A stretch of DNA of 64,000 nucleotides from Diplosphaera chodatii (lineage: Eukaryota; Chlorophyta; Trebouxiophyceae; Prasiolales; Stichococcaceae). Position numbers and translations under genes: made by a program. Shown here piece by piece: positions 24,300-36,255 of the stretch. Each line of letters opens with the position of its first letter. Position 1 is the first letter of the stretch. The notes under the pieces are model-generated. The model had not been told where the DNA came from, made no database searches, and was given only the letters and a program-made list of their open reading frames with translations. The stretch spans positions 2,356,001 through 2,420,000 of the forward strand of contig JAALGY010000057.1 in NCBI GenBank assembly GCA_032358165.1, given 5' to 3'.

Positions 24300-27200
24300 A
24301 TGCTCAGATCAGCGAGCACAGTGCACAGAGCCATGCTCATCGGTCAGACCATGTCGAACGCATTGCATCGCTGGTGTTGGCCCCGTCAGATACATGTTTC
24401 ACTGACGAGTGCACAGCCGCATCGGCAGCGGCATCAAGTTGCAGCCTTCTGCAGCAGCTCGCAGATAGCACAGATTCAGTCAGATATAGTATCACGCAGC
24501 AGGTCTGCAACGGACGTGGTCGAGCAATACCTAGCAGCAGCAGAGGCTCAAGAGCCATCGTTGCAAACCTTCGTCACCCTTGACAGGGACGGTGCCCTTG
24601 AGCAGGTATGTAGCTGCTGGCTCCGCTCAACACCATGATCAATTGTGTGTTTGGATGACATCCACAGTATTCTGCGATAAACGTCGCCTGTGGCCACAGG
24701 CACGGCGACTTGATGAGGCAGTCCAGTCTGGCAGCGGCAAGCAGATGGGACCCCTTGCCGGAGTGCCCATAGCCGTGAAGGACAACATCTGCACGGCCGG
24801 GCTGCAGACCACAGCCGGCGCGAGAGTGCTGCAGGGTGCGTGTCCTTGTTGTAACCTGTCAGTCGTCTGATGGCCTACTGCAGAAGGTGCTGTCTAACCA
24901 CCGTCGAGCCTCAATGAGAGCTTGATGAGTGAACAAATACGCAGGGCATGTGCCGTCATTCGATGCCACCGCAGTGGCGCGGCTGCGCGCCGCCGGTGCC
25001 ATTGTCATTGGCAAGACCAACATGGACAGCTTTGGCATGGGCTCCTCCACGGAGCACTCTGACTACCAGGTTTTTTTTTTTTTTTTTTTTAAATATATAA
25101 TAAAATCGACTGCCCGGGCAGCATCTCGGTTCGACCTGCAGACGAGCAGCATCCGCTGTCGTGTCACAGATGGTGGACTTCAGCAAGCGCTGCAACTGTG
25201 GCCTTGGAAATGATGTCGCGGAGCTCCTATCATGCAGCTGACGCGCAATCCGTGGGACCTGGAGCGAGTGCCCGGCGGCTCGTCCGGCGGCTCGGCGGCT
25301 GCGGTGGCGGCGGGGCAGTGCGCCGCAGCCCTCGGCTCGGACACAGGTGCCGCTGCTGGCCAGGCACAAGCGCAACATGCACCCCCTGAGAGTGCGTGCA
25401 GAGAGTGCATAAGTAGCCAAGCAACTGCAATCAGTGTTGCAGTTGCTGTAGTACTTGAGGCTGTGTTTTCTACACAGGCGGCAGCATCCGGCAGCCGGCG
25501 CACTTTTGTGGCGTGGTGGGCGTGAAGCCGAGCTACGGGCGGGTGTCGCGTTATGGCCTGGTGGCGTACGCATCCTCGCTGGACTGCATCGGCCCCATGG
25601 CCAGCAGCGTGCGGGACGCCGCATCGCTGCTCGGCGTCATTGCAGGCACGCATGACAGGAGCCAAGGCCTGAGCATGAAAGCAGCTCGATGCTGTGCAGT
25701 GTGCAGGCTTACAATGCCTCATGGCAGCGTGCTGTCTGCTGCTCGGGTGCTACCATGAGCAGTTCACGCTGCTATGCAGGCTCGGACCCCTCAGATGCGA
25801 CGTCCTCTGGTGAGCCAGCAGCAGACTACACTGCAGCGCTACACCCAGCCAGCTCCTTCGACAGCGCACCTCTAGCAGGTCAGCTTGCTGTCTGACGATA
25901 CACTCACCAGCAATAGCCTCCAACTACACATAATCTGGCTTCCGATACCAGCACCTTGGTGACAGTTTGCGACGCACTGCAATGTAGAAGTGCCATTCAC
26001 TTCTACTCCTACACCAGATGTGCATGCTGTGCATGCTGTGGCAAACCACCAGTGATCTTCCGAACTGTAGCCATGAACCCTGCAGGCAAATGCATTGGCC
26101 TCATCACGGAGACCCACGGGGAGGGCGTGGACGCACCGGTGCGGGATGCTGTAGAAGCCTGTGCAGCGCACCTCAGCAGCCTGGGCGCCACCATCGAGGA
26201 GGTGCGCACTGCTGTTGGTGCTGACGGCGCCAGATGCTACTGTTCTTGTATCGTGGACGTCACTAAATGGGTGCATGGTGCGTGCACCCATGTGAGTATG
26301 CAACCGGCCGTGCGTGTGATCACTAAACCGCCTTTGCAGGTGTCCATTCCCGCACTGGAGGCGGGTCTGGCCGCATACTACATTCTGGCGATGTCAGAGG
26401 CGTCCTCCAACCTGTCGCGCTATGACGGCATTCGCTATGGTCGCCGCACGCAGGTGTTGCCCGCAGCATGCCTGGCAATCTGTCAGCCTTGCCTGTCGCA
26501 GTGCATGGCTGTCAGTCCTGGTGTCGTGGGAGTGTGATGGGTGCAGGAAGACACCCATTCATTGTCGCACGACGCTCTTGCTCCCCTGAACTGCGACTTG
26601 ACACGACTACTGGTGTTGCACAACAGGCCGCAAACTTGAAGGAGCAGTACAAGGGGACGCGGCATGATGGCCTCGGCCCGGAAGTGAAGCGACGCATCCT
26701 CATGGGCACCTACGCACTGTCCGCCGGCTTCTATGACGCCTACTACAAGCGAGCCCAGCAGGTGAGCCCTGCTGGAAAGTCACGCTGAGCCATAGATTGT
26801 GCTCTACCGCAGTGTGTCTCATGAGCTGAGGAACACCCCAAGGGAAGGAATAAGTAGCCAGTGCACAGCTGCCAGCATGCGTGCCACGTTCGGAACATGC
26901 CACTAGATTGCCATCACCAAATGCATCTGCAGGTGCGCACATTGGTAAGAGAAGAGATGGAGGGCGCCGTCGCAAAGTACGATGCGCTGCTGAGTGCCGT
27001 GGCGCCCAGCGCAGCGTACAAATTTGGCGAAAAGCTGTCGGACCCCCTGGCGATGTACAAGGGCGACCTAATGACAGTCGGCCTGAACCTTTCAGGCGAG
27101 TTTTGTGTCCTGCAGGTCCTACACATAGTGTGTCGACCAGCTGCACAAGCACAGCAAGCAATTGTCGTGCATCATGCTTGATGCCGGCCCACACCCATAA

Positions 27201-27409
27201 TGCCAGCGCATAGCGACTATACTGCAGGTCTGCCAGCGGTGGCCTTACCCTTCAGCTTAGACACCAGCCAGTGTGCCAGCGGCCTGCCAATAGGCGTGCA
27301 GCTCATCGGCAGGAGCTTTGGCGAGGCGGAGCTTCTGCATCTGGCACACGTTCTGGAGCAGACTGTCGGATTCTCGCAGAAGCACAGACCGCCTGCCATA
27401 AGCAAGTAA
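24300..27409 (+). CDS. gatA: Glutamyl-tRNA(Gln) amidotransferase subunit A (organellar)
   Basis: This amidase subunit of the GatCAB complex releases ammonia from glutamine for conversion of Glu-tRNA(Gln) to Gln-tRNA(Gln) in chloroplast and mitochondrion. The N-terminus ([18 protein letters not shown], then a long Arg/His/Ser stretch) looks like an organellar presequence. Visible core: [18 protein letters not shown] with the catalytic Lys (about 24750), [20 protein letters not shown] (about 24958), [18 protein letters not shown] (about 25020), [20 protein letters not shown], the split [11 protein letters not shown] cis-Ser/Ser region (about 25340 and 25480), [20 protein letters not shown] (about 25518), [30 protein letters not shown] (about 26370), [15 protein letters not shown] (about 26685) and [10 protein letters not shown]...[10 protein letters not shown] (about 27230-27310). 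One intron has an aberrant donor made of a poly-T run. The gene converges with DEG9, 262 bases apart. Confidence 0.93.
25071..25090 (+). repeat. T20 run forming an intron 5' end in gatA
   Basis: Twenty consecutive T residues follow the last exon base triplet CAG plus G (codons ...DYQ), then AAATATATAATAAAATC. By homology the coding sequence resumes at LTRNPWDLE after a GCAG acceptor near 25231. The intron donor is therefore GTTTTT rather than the GTGAGT form used elsewhere here. Length may be affected by assembly or sequencing slippage. Confidence 0.75.
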
Positions 27410-27671
27410 TGGGGTTCAGCAGCTGCAACTGGCTGGCCGGTTCTGTATAGACTGAAACGCATCGCAATTGGATTGACATCAGGATCTGAAGCAATTGTGC
27501 ACAGCTAATCAGGCGTCGCAGGCAACGACCAGACTTGTGCCGAGGGCCTGCCAAAGAATATATGCAATGAAGGCAATCCATTGCAACGATTGTACTGGCT
27601 GATCATATCAACCAGTGAGTAGCAAGCTGCTATTGAATTGTACAGCGGCAGAGTGCTCGCCCCAAATAGCG

Positions 27672-30600
27672 CTACTCTTCAGCAACGGTTGCCGGCGTGG
27701 GTATTTGCTTTGGCTGCGGAACAGCATCTGGCAGCAGATCTGCAAGGTCCTTTGACACCGCCGCTGGGATCGAGTGCGCCTCAAGGATCTCTGCCGTGGC
27801 TGCCCTCGCTGACTCGGTTTGCAGCACCACAACCTCCTGCATGTGGATGATAAGATGTATCAGCCAGCCATGTGTCGGACACTTTAAAGGGTGCCTGCCT
27901 GCATGTTGGATGCAGTCTTCATAATGTCAGGAGCCAATCGCCCAGTTGCGCACACCCCGTCACACCTATGCCGGCCATCTGGCGCAGCTCAAGCGCTGCG
28001 TCTTTCAGACAATTATATAACAGCTGATCCAATGTCAACACCTTCACATATCGTCCCAGAATGGTATTTTCCGTTGGATTTATGCTATATTTACAGATGC
28101 TGATACCTCGTAGTCGAGGTCGAAGCGCATGAAGCGTTCGGTGCAGGCGGCTGTCAGCTGGCTGAGGTGCCGCAGGTTCTCCACCGGCACCCCATTAAAC
28201 TTCTTCACCTGCGCCAATGAGGTGGGTCTCATCACATGCAGCAGCAATGGTGCGGGTGCACCTGCGCTAGTGAGGTGGGTCTCAATGCATGCAGCAAGCA
28301 ATGGTGCAGGTGCAAATACACGGACTGCTGCAGCAGCCGGCAGAAGCAGGTCTGGACATACCTGAACGTTGAAGAGGTCCTCATACCCTAGCGTTGAGTC
28401 GCAGGCCAGCACCTGCAGTCGACCGTGACCCCTCAGCTTGCAGGACGATTGAAAAGCGGCAAACACGGTACACAACTTGTTTCTTTCTGGTGCTGTATGT
28501 GGTCGACATCCCAACAAGCGTGGAGGATGGAGAGTAGTAACGACAGAAGGAGCAAAGTCACATGATGCGCACCTGAGACAGAAGCACGACTTGCTGCTTC
28601 GGCATCTGCTTCAGGCCATACAGCAGCTTGTCCAGCAGCTTGACAGGGGAGTCGGTGTCATAGTCGCCCCCGTACTCGCTGGCAAGGTATGGTTCGCAGC
28701 ACGGCGTGAAGATCAGCCCTGCGGCACCATGTGGTCATGTGAACACGTGCTACAGCAGAGGTGCTGCGAGTCTCCAAGGGTAGGTGCCCTCATTGCCAGC
28801 TACCGCCCAGAGGCCTATGGCTTTGAGGTGGACACCGAATTTCATATTTCAGGCGTGTGCCACATCCGCCGCCACACCTTTCAGCTGCTGTACGCCCATG
28901 CTCGTCTGCCATCGTGAGTATCATCACACCACATGTGCAACATCAGTGCGCAATCAAGGGGTCTACACAGACCTGAAACAACGAGGAAGGAGGGGTCGGC
29001 GCCGGCGAGGTGCAGCGGCACCAGCGGCTGCGGCGCCGCCAGGCTGATGTCTAGTTGCAGCGGCTGCCCGCCCCGCAGCACCTCCACACTGGCGTGCTCC
29101 CCCACAAACTTCTGGGATATGAGATAGCCAAAGGCGATGCGCTCGCCAGACCTGCCGCGGTGGTACAATGCGTTTAGCAATGGTATCACCAGCTCTATGT
29201 GAACATGAAGAGGCGTGGACTGGTGGAAAGAACTGCAACAGTCGGCACAGAGGTGCAAGATCTGCCGCATGCCAGCAACGGTATCGATGAAGGCTCCAGA
29301 ATTGTGCGCAGTGCCGCCTTGTTTGGAATGCCTTGCGTTTCCTGCCCTTGCACGGTAGTGGGAGGCTTACCTGAATGGCACGGTGCCATCTGAGGCAACT
29401 TGGACGCCATCAAAGCGCATGATGACGTCATCTGGTCGGAGGTGCCGCGCGGCATCTGCTACAGGGCTGACGGCTCGCACCATGACACCCTTCTGACCTG
29501 GCTGCATCTGGTACGACTCCCTGTGCCAGAACAGAGCAAGGTTTGGTGTCGCAGTATCCCCTCTGAGACGTGATCATCACGCCAGTAGTGGAAGCATAGC
29601 TGCTCTATTCTGAAGGTCAGTCAGGCTGGTCCACTGAGCAACCCATACCGCAGGTGATCCGACTCCATGCGCTGCCAGCGGATGCCAAGGGATGGGAAGC
29701 CTGTGAACTGGCCGTTCCTCTTGTAATCTGTCAGGAAGTGGTCAATGACTGGTGTGGGTATCACATACCTGCAACACGAAATGTCGATGTATCTGAAACA
29801 CAGCATATCACAAGGGCTTCACATAGCATCACATTGTTGCTTGCACAGTTGCGTGCTGTACCTACCCAATGTTCTCAGCGTCGCCGCCGCTCAGGGACTG
29901 GAAGGCTATGCCCACACATTGCCCCGCCTGATTGAACACAGGGCCGCCTGCAAAGTTGTTGAGGGTATGTTGTTGGACAGTGCATGTGCGGACACTCGTC
30001 CAATGGATGGTGTTCAGCCTGGAGCAACCGCCTGTCGGCTCCGGCGCACCTGAATTCCCGCTGTTGATGGCCGCGTCAATCTGCACACCCAGCAGCTCCG
30101 TGCTGCTGTGGGCGTATGAAGTGACCTCAATGCGGCTGACCACGCCTGCAGTTGCACACCCATTCAATCAATTCGTTCAATCAATGCTTTGGAATGATCA
30201 GGCTCATCAGCGTCGTTGATGCATGGGTGGGCATCCCATGCCAATGAGCACGCGAGCTCGGAGGCCAGCCAGCCAGGCTGCTGCGGTGCGTTGCACCTGA
30301 GGTGACGCTGATGGTGTCGCCGCCGATGGGGTAGCCGACCACAGCCACCGCGTCCTGCAGGTGGGGCAGCGAGCCGAAGGCCAGCGGCGACACGCCCTCC
30401 CAGAACGTGTCATCATCCACCGTCAGCAGCGCGATGTCGCACTCGGTGCCCACCGCCAGCACGCGTGCCAGGAACTTCCGGTCATCACCTCTCCTCTTCA
30501 CTTTCACCTGCAGTGCGCGATTGCACATAGTCAGCGTACATGCCACGCTCCATGCTTTTTACCTGCAATATGGGTAGGTGCCATCCCGCAGACTGTGCAC

Positions 30601-31432
30601 GTGCAAGGTGCTTTGGGTGTTCTCCAGACCGGGTGCAGCAACACCACTCACGTACCTGTGAGTGATATTCCACGGAGTGCGCATTGGTGAGCAGCCACCG
30701 AACGCCGTCGCCCCCCGCATTGATCATGAACCCGGTGCTCGTCGTCGCAAACTGCCGCTTGCGCTGCCACGGCAGGCTGTAGTTGGGCTCCGTGTGCACG
30801 CAGTACACCTGCGATGCCAGTCGATGGATCTCGGGCGCTGCCATATCGGTGGCAATCGGTAGCCAGCCTGGTGACGCTCAGTCTGACCTCATGACGATGG
30901 TCAGCGTGCTGCGGGTCAGTATCTGGAGCAGGGTCCGAAGCCATTCCCAGAATTAGTAGGCACATATCCGACTGCAGGATGGCTCTTGTGAGGTAGTACG
31001 CCGGGGCATGTGATGCTCAGTGCACCTTGACGACGGCGTCCATGTAGCGCCCCACGGCCGCCATTGCAGCCTCTGCTGGGTCATCGTCCACATACGGCAC
31101 ATGCGCCCGGCGGCCCTCGTGGTGTGCTGGCGGCCGCTCGTCGAGGGCATCGATCTCCGTGGCCTCCGCCGCTGCTCCTGCACCAGGGCATGCTGTGCTT
31201 TAGCGGCAGCCGACTGCTACATACAATCAGCACACCTGACGCGGCTCCTGCTGCTTCCAGTACCCATGCCCAGCTACTCACGTCGCTGTTGCTGCCCCAC
31301 TGCCGCCTCGTTCTGCTGCTTCAGGCCCTTGCCGCGCTTTTTGCGCCCCTTGCCCGGCAGGGCGGGGGCACTGGCCCCGCCGCTGCTGCAGCAGCAGCCA
31401 GACTGTGCACGCTGCTTGCCTGCACGCACCAT
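27672..31432 (-). CDS. DEG9: DEG9-type serine protease (DegP/HtrA family)
   Basis: This is an ATP-independent trypsin-fold protease with PDZ domains, closest in memory to plant DEG9, which is reported as nuclear/nucleolar. ATG 31432 opens a Lys/Arg-rich exon ([13 protein letters not shown]), consistent with nuclear import. It joins in phase to [15 protein letters not shown] and then GRYMDAVVK. Next come [20 protein letters not shown] (about 30815), [13 protein letters not shown] with the catalytic His (about 30700), [14 protein letters not shown] with Asp (about 30450), [16 protein letters not shown], then [12 protein letters not shown] and GPVFNQAGQ with the Ser, split by an intron (about 30090/29945). 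PDZ-like parts follow: [20 protein letters not shown] (about 29760), [18 protein letters not shown] (about 29440), [16 protein letters not shown] (about 29145), [20 protein letters not shown] (about 28660), [20 protein letters not shown] and [12 protein letters not shown] (about 28195). The last exon ends in TPATVAEE. The catalytic triad is complete. Confidence 0.92.
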
Positions 31433-32265
31433 GTTGAATGTCACCATGAAGCAGAGCAACGCTGGCATCATATTTGGAACATGCAATCAGCCGGACGGCG
31501 AGCAGGTCCTCAACCATTCTGACCGAAAGCGCCAGATTACCTGGTCCCCGGGTAACTGTGCTGAACGATGGGCGCTGCAGCAACCTAAAGGGACAGAGGT
31601 ACTGGGTGTCACGTTTCGCAATGTAACGGTGAACCCACTGACTTCTTGGCACGTGAGTCGAGATGTGCCACAGCGAGCATGAACAGCCGCGATGAGCTCA
31701 GGCGCATTGCTGACGTATGCCACTCGCTATATTTGGCAATGCATGTCGACATCATCTGATCAACACAGGCGGACGTTACTGACCTGGCAAGCGCCCTCGC
31801 CTGTGCCTCTAGCGCTCTGCGTCGATGCTGCAGCTGTAAGCCGTCAGGATGAGAGTGCACAAATTGGGAAGAGACAGAAGCCCCTTTGCAGGACCGCAAA
31901 TTCATCCCGTAGCTCAAAGCTGCTTCAGGACCCGATATCAAGGCACAATCCAGCTGTCTTGCTGCTTGCTGGTGCTGCATTATCTGCAAGGAATGCTGGT
32001 TGGCACGCTTTCAGCGTCCTGCAACCGTGCTGCTCCTTCCCATCGGGTACGGCTTAATCGCTGTGGCCGGTACAGCATCACACCATTGTGCAGATCTTCC
32101 GCGGTGCGCCCAGTTGCAGCCTTTCGGACAGTGTCGACAGCGCCTCAGACTAGAGCGCAGTGTCATGTTCCTACTGTGCTTGCTTGCTACTTGGCTTTCA
32201 TAGTGCCGCCTTGCCCGTTGCCGTGACGGAGAAGACCAGCATCCGTTGACAGCGCAACAAGCAAA
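31433..32265. promoter_or_regulatory. Divergent region, DEG9 / unknown membrane protein
   Basis: This 833-base gap lies between divergent start codons. I see no exon with a family signature; open frames on both strands are short. It presumably holds both promoters and 5' UTRs. Confidence 0.4.
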
Positions 32266-33354
32266 ATGGCAGCTGCGCACAGCGACCGTGCGCCCGTGGG
32301 TCTTCAATCGCGCAGACTGTACCGCGCCTCGCACCGTGCTATAGTCAGCAGGCCATCGTCTGTGCTGCCATCGTACCCAGCACATGCCTCGCGCGGCAGG
32401 ATACCGGCGAGCAGCGGAGTCCAGGAGGCTGTGCCATCCAATGTTCCAACAGTCCACATTCGTGATCCTGCCCCAACGCCCGACCCCTCTCTACACGCTG
32501 GCGACTGGAGAAACAAAGGCGTCTTCCCCAACCCGGCGTTCATCTGGCAGAAGCCGGCGCCCAAGGCCAGCCTCTACAAGTATGGCATGGAGGGCACAGC
32601 CACGCCGCTCATCCTCAATCTCGTTCAGCTCATACACTGGGTGCCCTTCGTGCCCGCCATCATCCTGGCGGCGCACATATCCACGCATGCAGCGACGCTG
32701 CAGGCCAACTGCGGCGTGTCGGCTCTGCAGGTGTTTGCCCTTTTGATGGCGCCAGTGACCCAGGTCTTCGGCAGCGTCATGGGCATCGTCATGCACGAGT
32801 ATGAGGGCTGGCAGGTGACAGAGTTCAAGACTCCAACAATCATCTCTGATGGCACGGTTGGCGGCAAAGAACATACGTTCTACGCCGACAACGACGTCAA
32901 CATCTACACCAATAACAATGAGTGGCTCAGATTGGTGGCCTACAAGTTTCTGTTCCTATTCCAAGGCGGCGGCCTGGTGGCCATGAACCTGGGGGCGCTT
33001 GGCTTCACCGGATGGAACGTTGGCTTGAGCCTGGCAGGCCTGTTCTCGGCCTTCTTCCTGCCGCCCATCGCCTACATGACGTTCAACGCCCCTTGGAACG
33101 GGCAGCCGGCGTACCCACTCGCTGTGAACGTTGGGGTCCCCTTTTTTATCTTTGCCGGGATCAACATGTATGCATTCTACCACATGTTCGGCCTGGTCGG
33201 CGTGCTGTGCCCGGTGCTCTTCATGGCGGGCGGCATTGTTGAAGGCATTGTCGCTGAGACGCTGTTCGATCAGCGATGGCATGGCTTTGCTGTGGTGCTG
33301 CTCAATGCGGGACTCATTGCTGAGTTCCTTCTGTTCAAGACCGTGACTGGGTAG
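32266..33354 (+). CDS. Intronless multi-pass membrane protein, unknown function
   Basis: This is a single open frame of 362 residues with a good start context (GCAAAATGG). I do not recognise the family. The first 50 or so residues are rich in Arg, Ser, Ala and Pro with very few acids, as in a chloroplast or mitochondrial transit peptide. About seven hydrophobic segments follow, near residues 113-138, 151-176, 222-247, 250-273, 284-305, 307-330 and 340-360. Segment edges carry conserved-looking polar residues: HW at 124-125, MHEYEGWQ at 176-183, FYHMFG at 304-309, and a Glu in GGIVEGIV. The loop between segments 2 and 3 contains NDVNIYTNNNEW. The composition is typical of a real membrane protein and codon use resembles its neighbours. 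It is the only complete multi-kilobase-region gene here that clearly lacks introns, which could reflect retroposition or acquisition. Function cannot be inferred. Confidence 0.85.
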   Translation: MAAAHSDRAPVGLQSRRLYRASHRAIVSRPSSVLPSYPAHASRGRIPASSGVQEAVPSNVPTVHIRDPAPTPDPSLHAGDWRNKGVFPNPAFIWQKPAPKASLYKYGMEGTATPLILNLVQLIHWVPFVPAIILAAHISTHAATLQANCGVSALQVFALLMAPVTQVFGSVMGIVMHEYEGWQVTEFKTPTIISDGTVGGKEHTFYADNDVNIYTNNNEWLRLVAYKFLFLFQGGGLVAMNLGALGFTGWNVGLSLAGLFSAFFLPPIAYMTFNAPWNGQPAYPLAVNVGVPFFIFAGINMYAFYHMFGLVGVLCPVLFMAGGIVEGIVAETLFDQRWHGFAVVLLNAGLIAEFLLFKTVTG

Positions 33355-33836
33355 CCGGGTAGCCAGCTAGCCAGCAGATGTACTATCGGGATGTCAGAGT
33401 CATGAGGCTCCAAGGCGGACCCCTTGGCCGAAGCCGCTGCGATATGGTGTATTCTCAGGGATTCCGTGACGTCTGCTGATTGCCAACAGGGCAACTGCTG
33501 TGTGAGCTGCTGATTTTGTGTTTCTATACTCAAGCGATGTCACAATTGCTTTGATGATTGCTGTTGATCTGCTGAACTGCACTACTACATGTAGACATCT
33601 AACGGAAGCATTTGGAAGCTTCCAGACTGCGCAGATACTGTACACAAGCCACCGGCACAAAACCACAGAGCATGTCTCGCCTGTGCTAGCTTTGGTCAGA
33701 GGAGTGGCACCGCACAAGGACAACATGCACCCAAAACACACTCTCTGGCACAGTGCGAGCGTCTTCCGAGGAACAGCGCCACCGGCTTAACGATGCCTGA
33801 CAACCCCGATGAGTACTGACCGTGTCGCCGGCAGCA
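33355..33836. other. Convergent intergenic region, no gene seen
   Basis: This holds the 3' flank of the intronless membrane-protein gene and of the minus-strand SIM/HPD gene. It has lower GC than the coding exons around it. No domain-bearing frame or RNA gene was seen. Confidence 0.35.
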
Positions 33837-36217
33837 TCACCAGTGGCGGGGCGCCCAGGCGACAGGCGGCTTGGGAGCTGTCAGCGGCACCTTGCTGATG
33901 ATCTTGAATATCTCCTCTGCTTCCACCTGTGCAGAACAAGCAGTGCCATGTGGATGTGTGCACGGTAGCAAGCAACCAGAGATGCATCACGACACAGCCA
34001 GAACAACAACAGACGCCGCTAGACACGGTCTACAGGTAACCATGGCTGCTGATGTAGTTGTGCCTGGTCGATATGCAGGGCAAGTATGCAGCAGGCCTCA
34101 GCCAACGGGCCCCAATCTGCGTGCTCAGCATGTAGCATGGAGCGGAATGGGGCCACCTGCACCGCCACCGACGCGCTGTGGTACCGGTCCGGGTGGAACT
34201 TAATTAACGCCTTCTTCTGCGCCCTGTGGCATACATATACACACGATGTCTGCAATCCACAGCTGTACAAGTAGTGAATGCACAGCTGACAGACCGGCAG
34301 CGGGATATGCAGTGCTCACAGACTTGCAGGATGTGCTGTCACATAACGCATGCTGCCAGTGCTCACTTTAGGAATTGCTCCGGGGTGGGGTGCGGTTCGC
34401 CGTCAATCGGCTGCCGCAGCGCGCGCAGCACCCGCGGCAGCGTGGCGCAGCCCACCACCCGCGCCTGTGCCGCCAAAGCAGCTCTTCAGCATGAAGCTGT
34501 CGCACAAATAATAAGTGGGCTTCTGGTCGATACATCTGGCAGCAGCATGAACTCGCAAATATATCCAGATAGGCTGGCAGGAGGGGGCAGGCCGCCGGCC
34601 CAGCGCGGGGTGCACGCCGGCCATCCTACACCCTGAAACCAACACCTGGATCTGCGCCGCCAGTGGGGCCCGCAGCGCCTCACGCTGCTGCGACAGCGCC
34701 GCCCGGGCGTCCGTCTCCCGCCGGTGCCCCTCCAGCCGCTCCTGCGCACCGCCAACGCAGCCTAGAGTTGCTCCTGCACAGGGTTGCAAAGGCAGCCAGG
34801 ATGTGGCTGCTGTCATGTGTGGACATGCCAACAGAAAGGCACCTGTGCCCGGCGCTGCGCCTCGGCGGCAGTCCGCCTCTGCAGCTTCAGGCGCCGCGCC
34901 TCCTCCGCCTGCGCTGTGATCACCGCCTGCACCGCCAAACTTTCAGCATCACCCAGACACATCACAGGTATGTCGCGCATCTACGACTTGAAGAGCCGCA
35001 GCTGCTGACCGGGCACCTGCGAGCTGGGATGCACGATGCTGTGCGCCAGGGAGAGGAGCAAGCGCGACGTGAGCTGTCATGCACCAGCCGGCGCGCACTC
35101 ATGTGGGCGACAGTGTCCCACAGCATGGCCACACTCGCCTGCCGGGCCTCCCACTCGGCTGCATCTGCGGCGCGCGCCTCGGGACCCGCCCACGCCGTCT
35201 GCCTGTCCAGCTCCACCGCCCGGTCTCCAGGGCTGTCTCCACTCTCTGCTGGCGCCGCTGCGACCGCTGCCCCCTCGCTGCGGGCAGCACCAATGGCAGC
35301 GGCTGCCATGGCAGCTGTGTTTGCGGGCACAACTGCAGCTTCCCTTCTGACATCTGATGCTGCTGCTGCCGCCGCAGGGACTGCAGCTGGCTTGGGCGTG
35401 GGCGGCGGGTCGGCAACCTTGGCCCGTGCAGGCGCTGCCACTTCTGCTGGCGGCCTTCCACTGGGCGGCTGTTCTGAGGTGGCCCTTGCAGGTGCGGGAG
35501 CTGCAGCAGGCTGCACCGGTGGACCTGGTGCAGCAGGCACTGCAGCAGGCTCTGGCGGCTGGGTGTGGCACATGGGCTGGGTCACTGGCCGAGCTGACTG
35601 CCCCGGTGCTGCAGCAGGCATCGTGCTGCAAGGCAGGCCTCTGCCAGCACTGCTGCCACCAGCAGGCCCGGCAGCAGCAGCAGCTCTGTGGGCTGGCCAG
35701 CTGGCACCTGCCCCCCTGGAGCGACCACCCACCAGGCTGTCGCCTGCCAGGCTGCCGCGCCGGTGCTGTGCCGCTGCCGCTGGCGGCTGCCTTTGCCGCT
35801 GCGCATCCGGCGGGTGCTCCGCCATGAATTTGAACAAGCTCGACAGCGTGCGCTGCCGTGGTGCGGAGCCTGCACCATGGCCAGCGCCTGCGCCATGGAC
35901 GGACCCAAACTCAGCAGACCGCTAGCGGTCGCAGGTGCCAGGCTGGTTTTGATTGCTCATCACATGCACAGCTTGCTGGGTCAGCTGACCCTGTATTGCA
36001 ATCCCCAATCTCGGACCAGCAGTGCAGGTGCACCTTTGGGCGGATGGGCTGCTGGCCGTAGCGGATGGCGCCCAGGTGGCAACAATGCATCGTCGCCGCT
36101 GTCGCTGGACAGCGTGACGGGGTCTACCTGCGTGCCTTCGCCCCCCTGCACCGCTGGCGTGGTGCCACCCAAGCCTGAGGCAGCAGCCGGCTGCTGCAAT
36201 GGCTGGCGGCGCTCCTG

Positions 36218-36255
<38 letters not shown>

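Noticed and set aside
25100..25160. tRNA or SINE-like B-box (GGTTCGACCTG) with CTGCCCGGGCAG palindrome
   Set aside because: No A-box, no anticodon arm and no cloverleaf could be drawn. The T-run is on the wrong strand for a Pol III terminator of that unit.
34663..35925. 420-residue plus-strand open frame opposite the SIM/HPD gene
   Set aside because: It is an Ala/Pro/Cys-rich antisense shadow of a GC-rich coding exon and has no domain or splice logic of its own.
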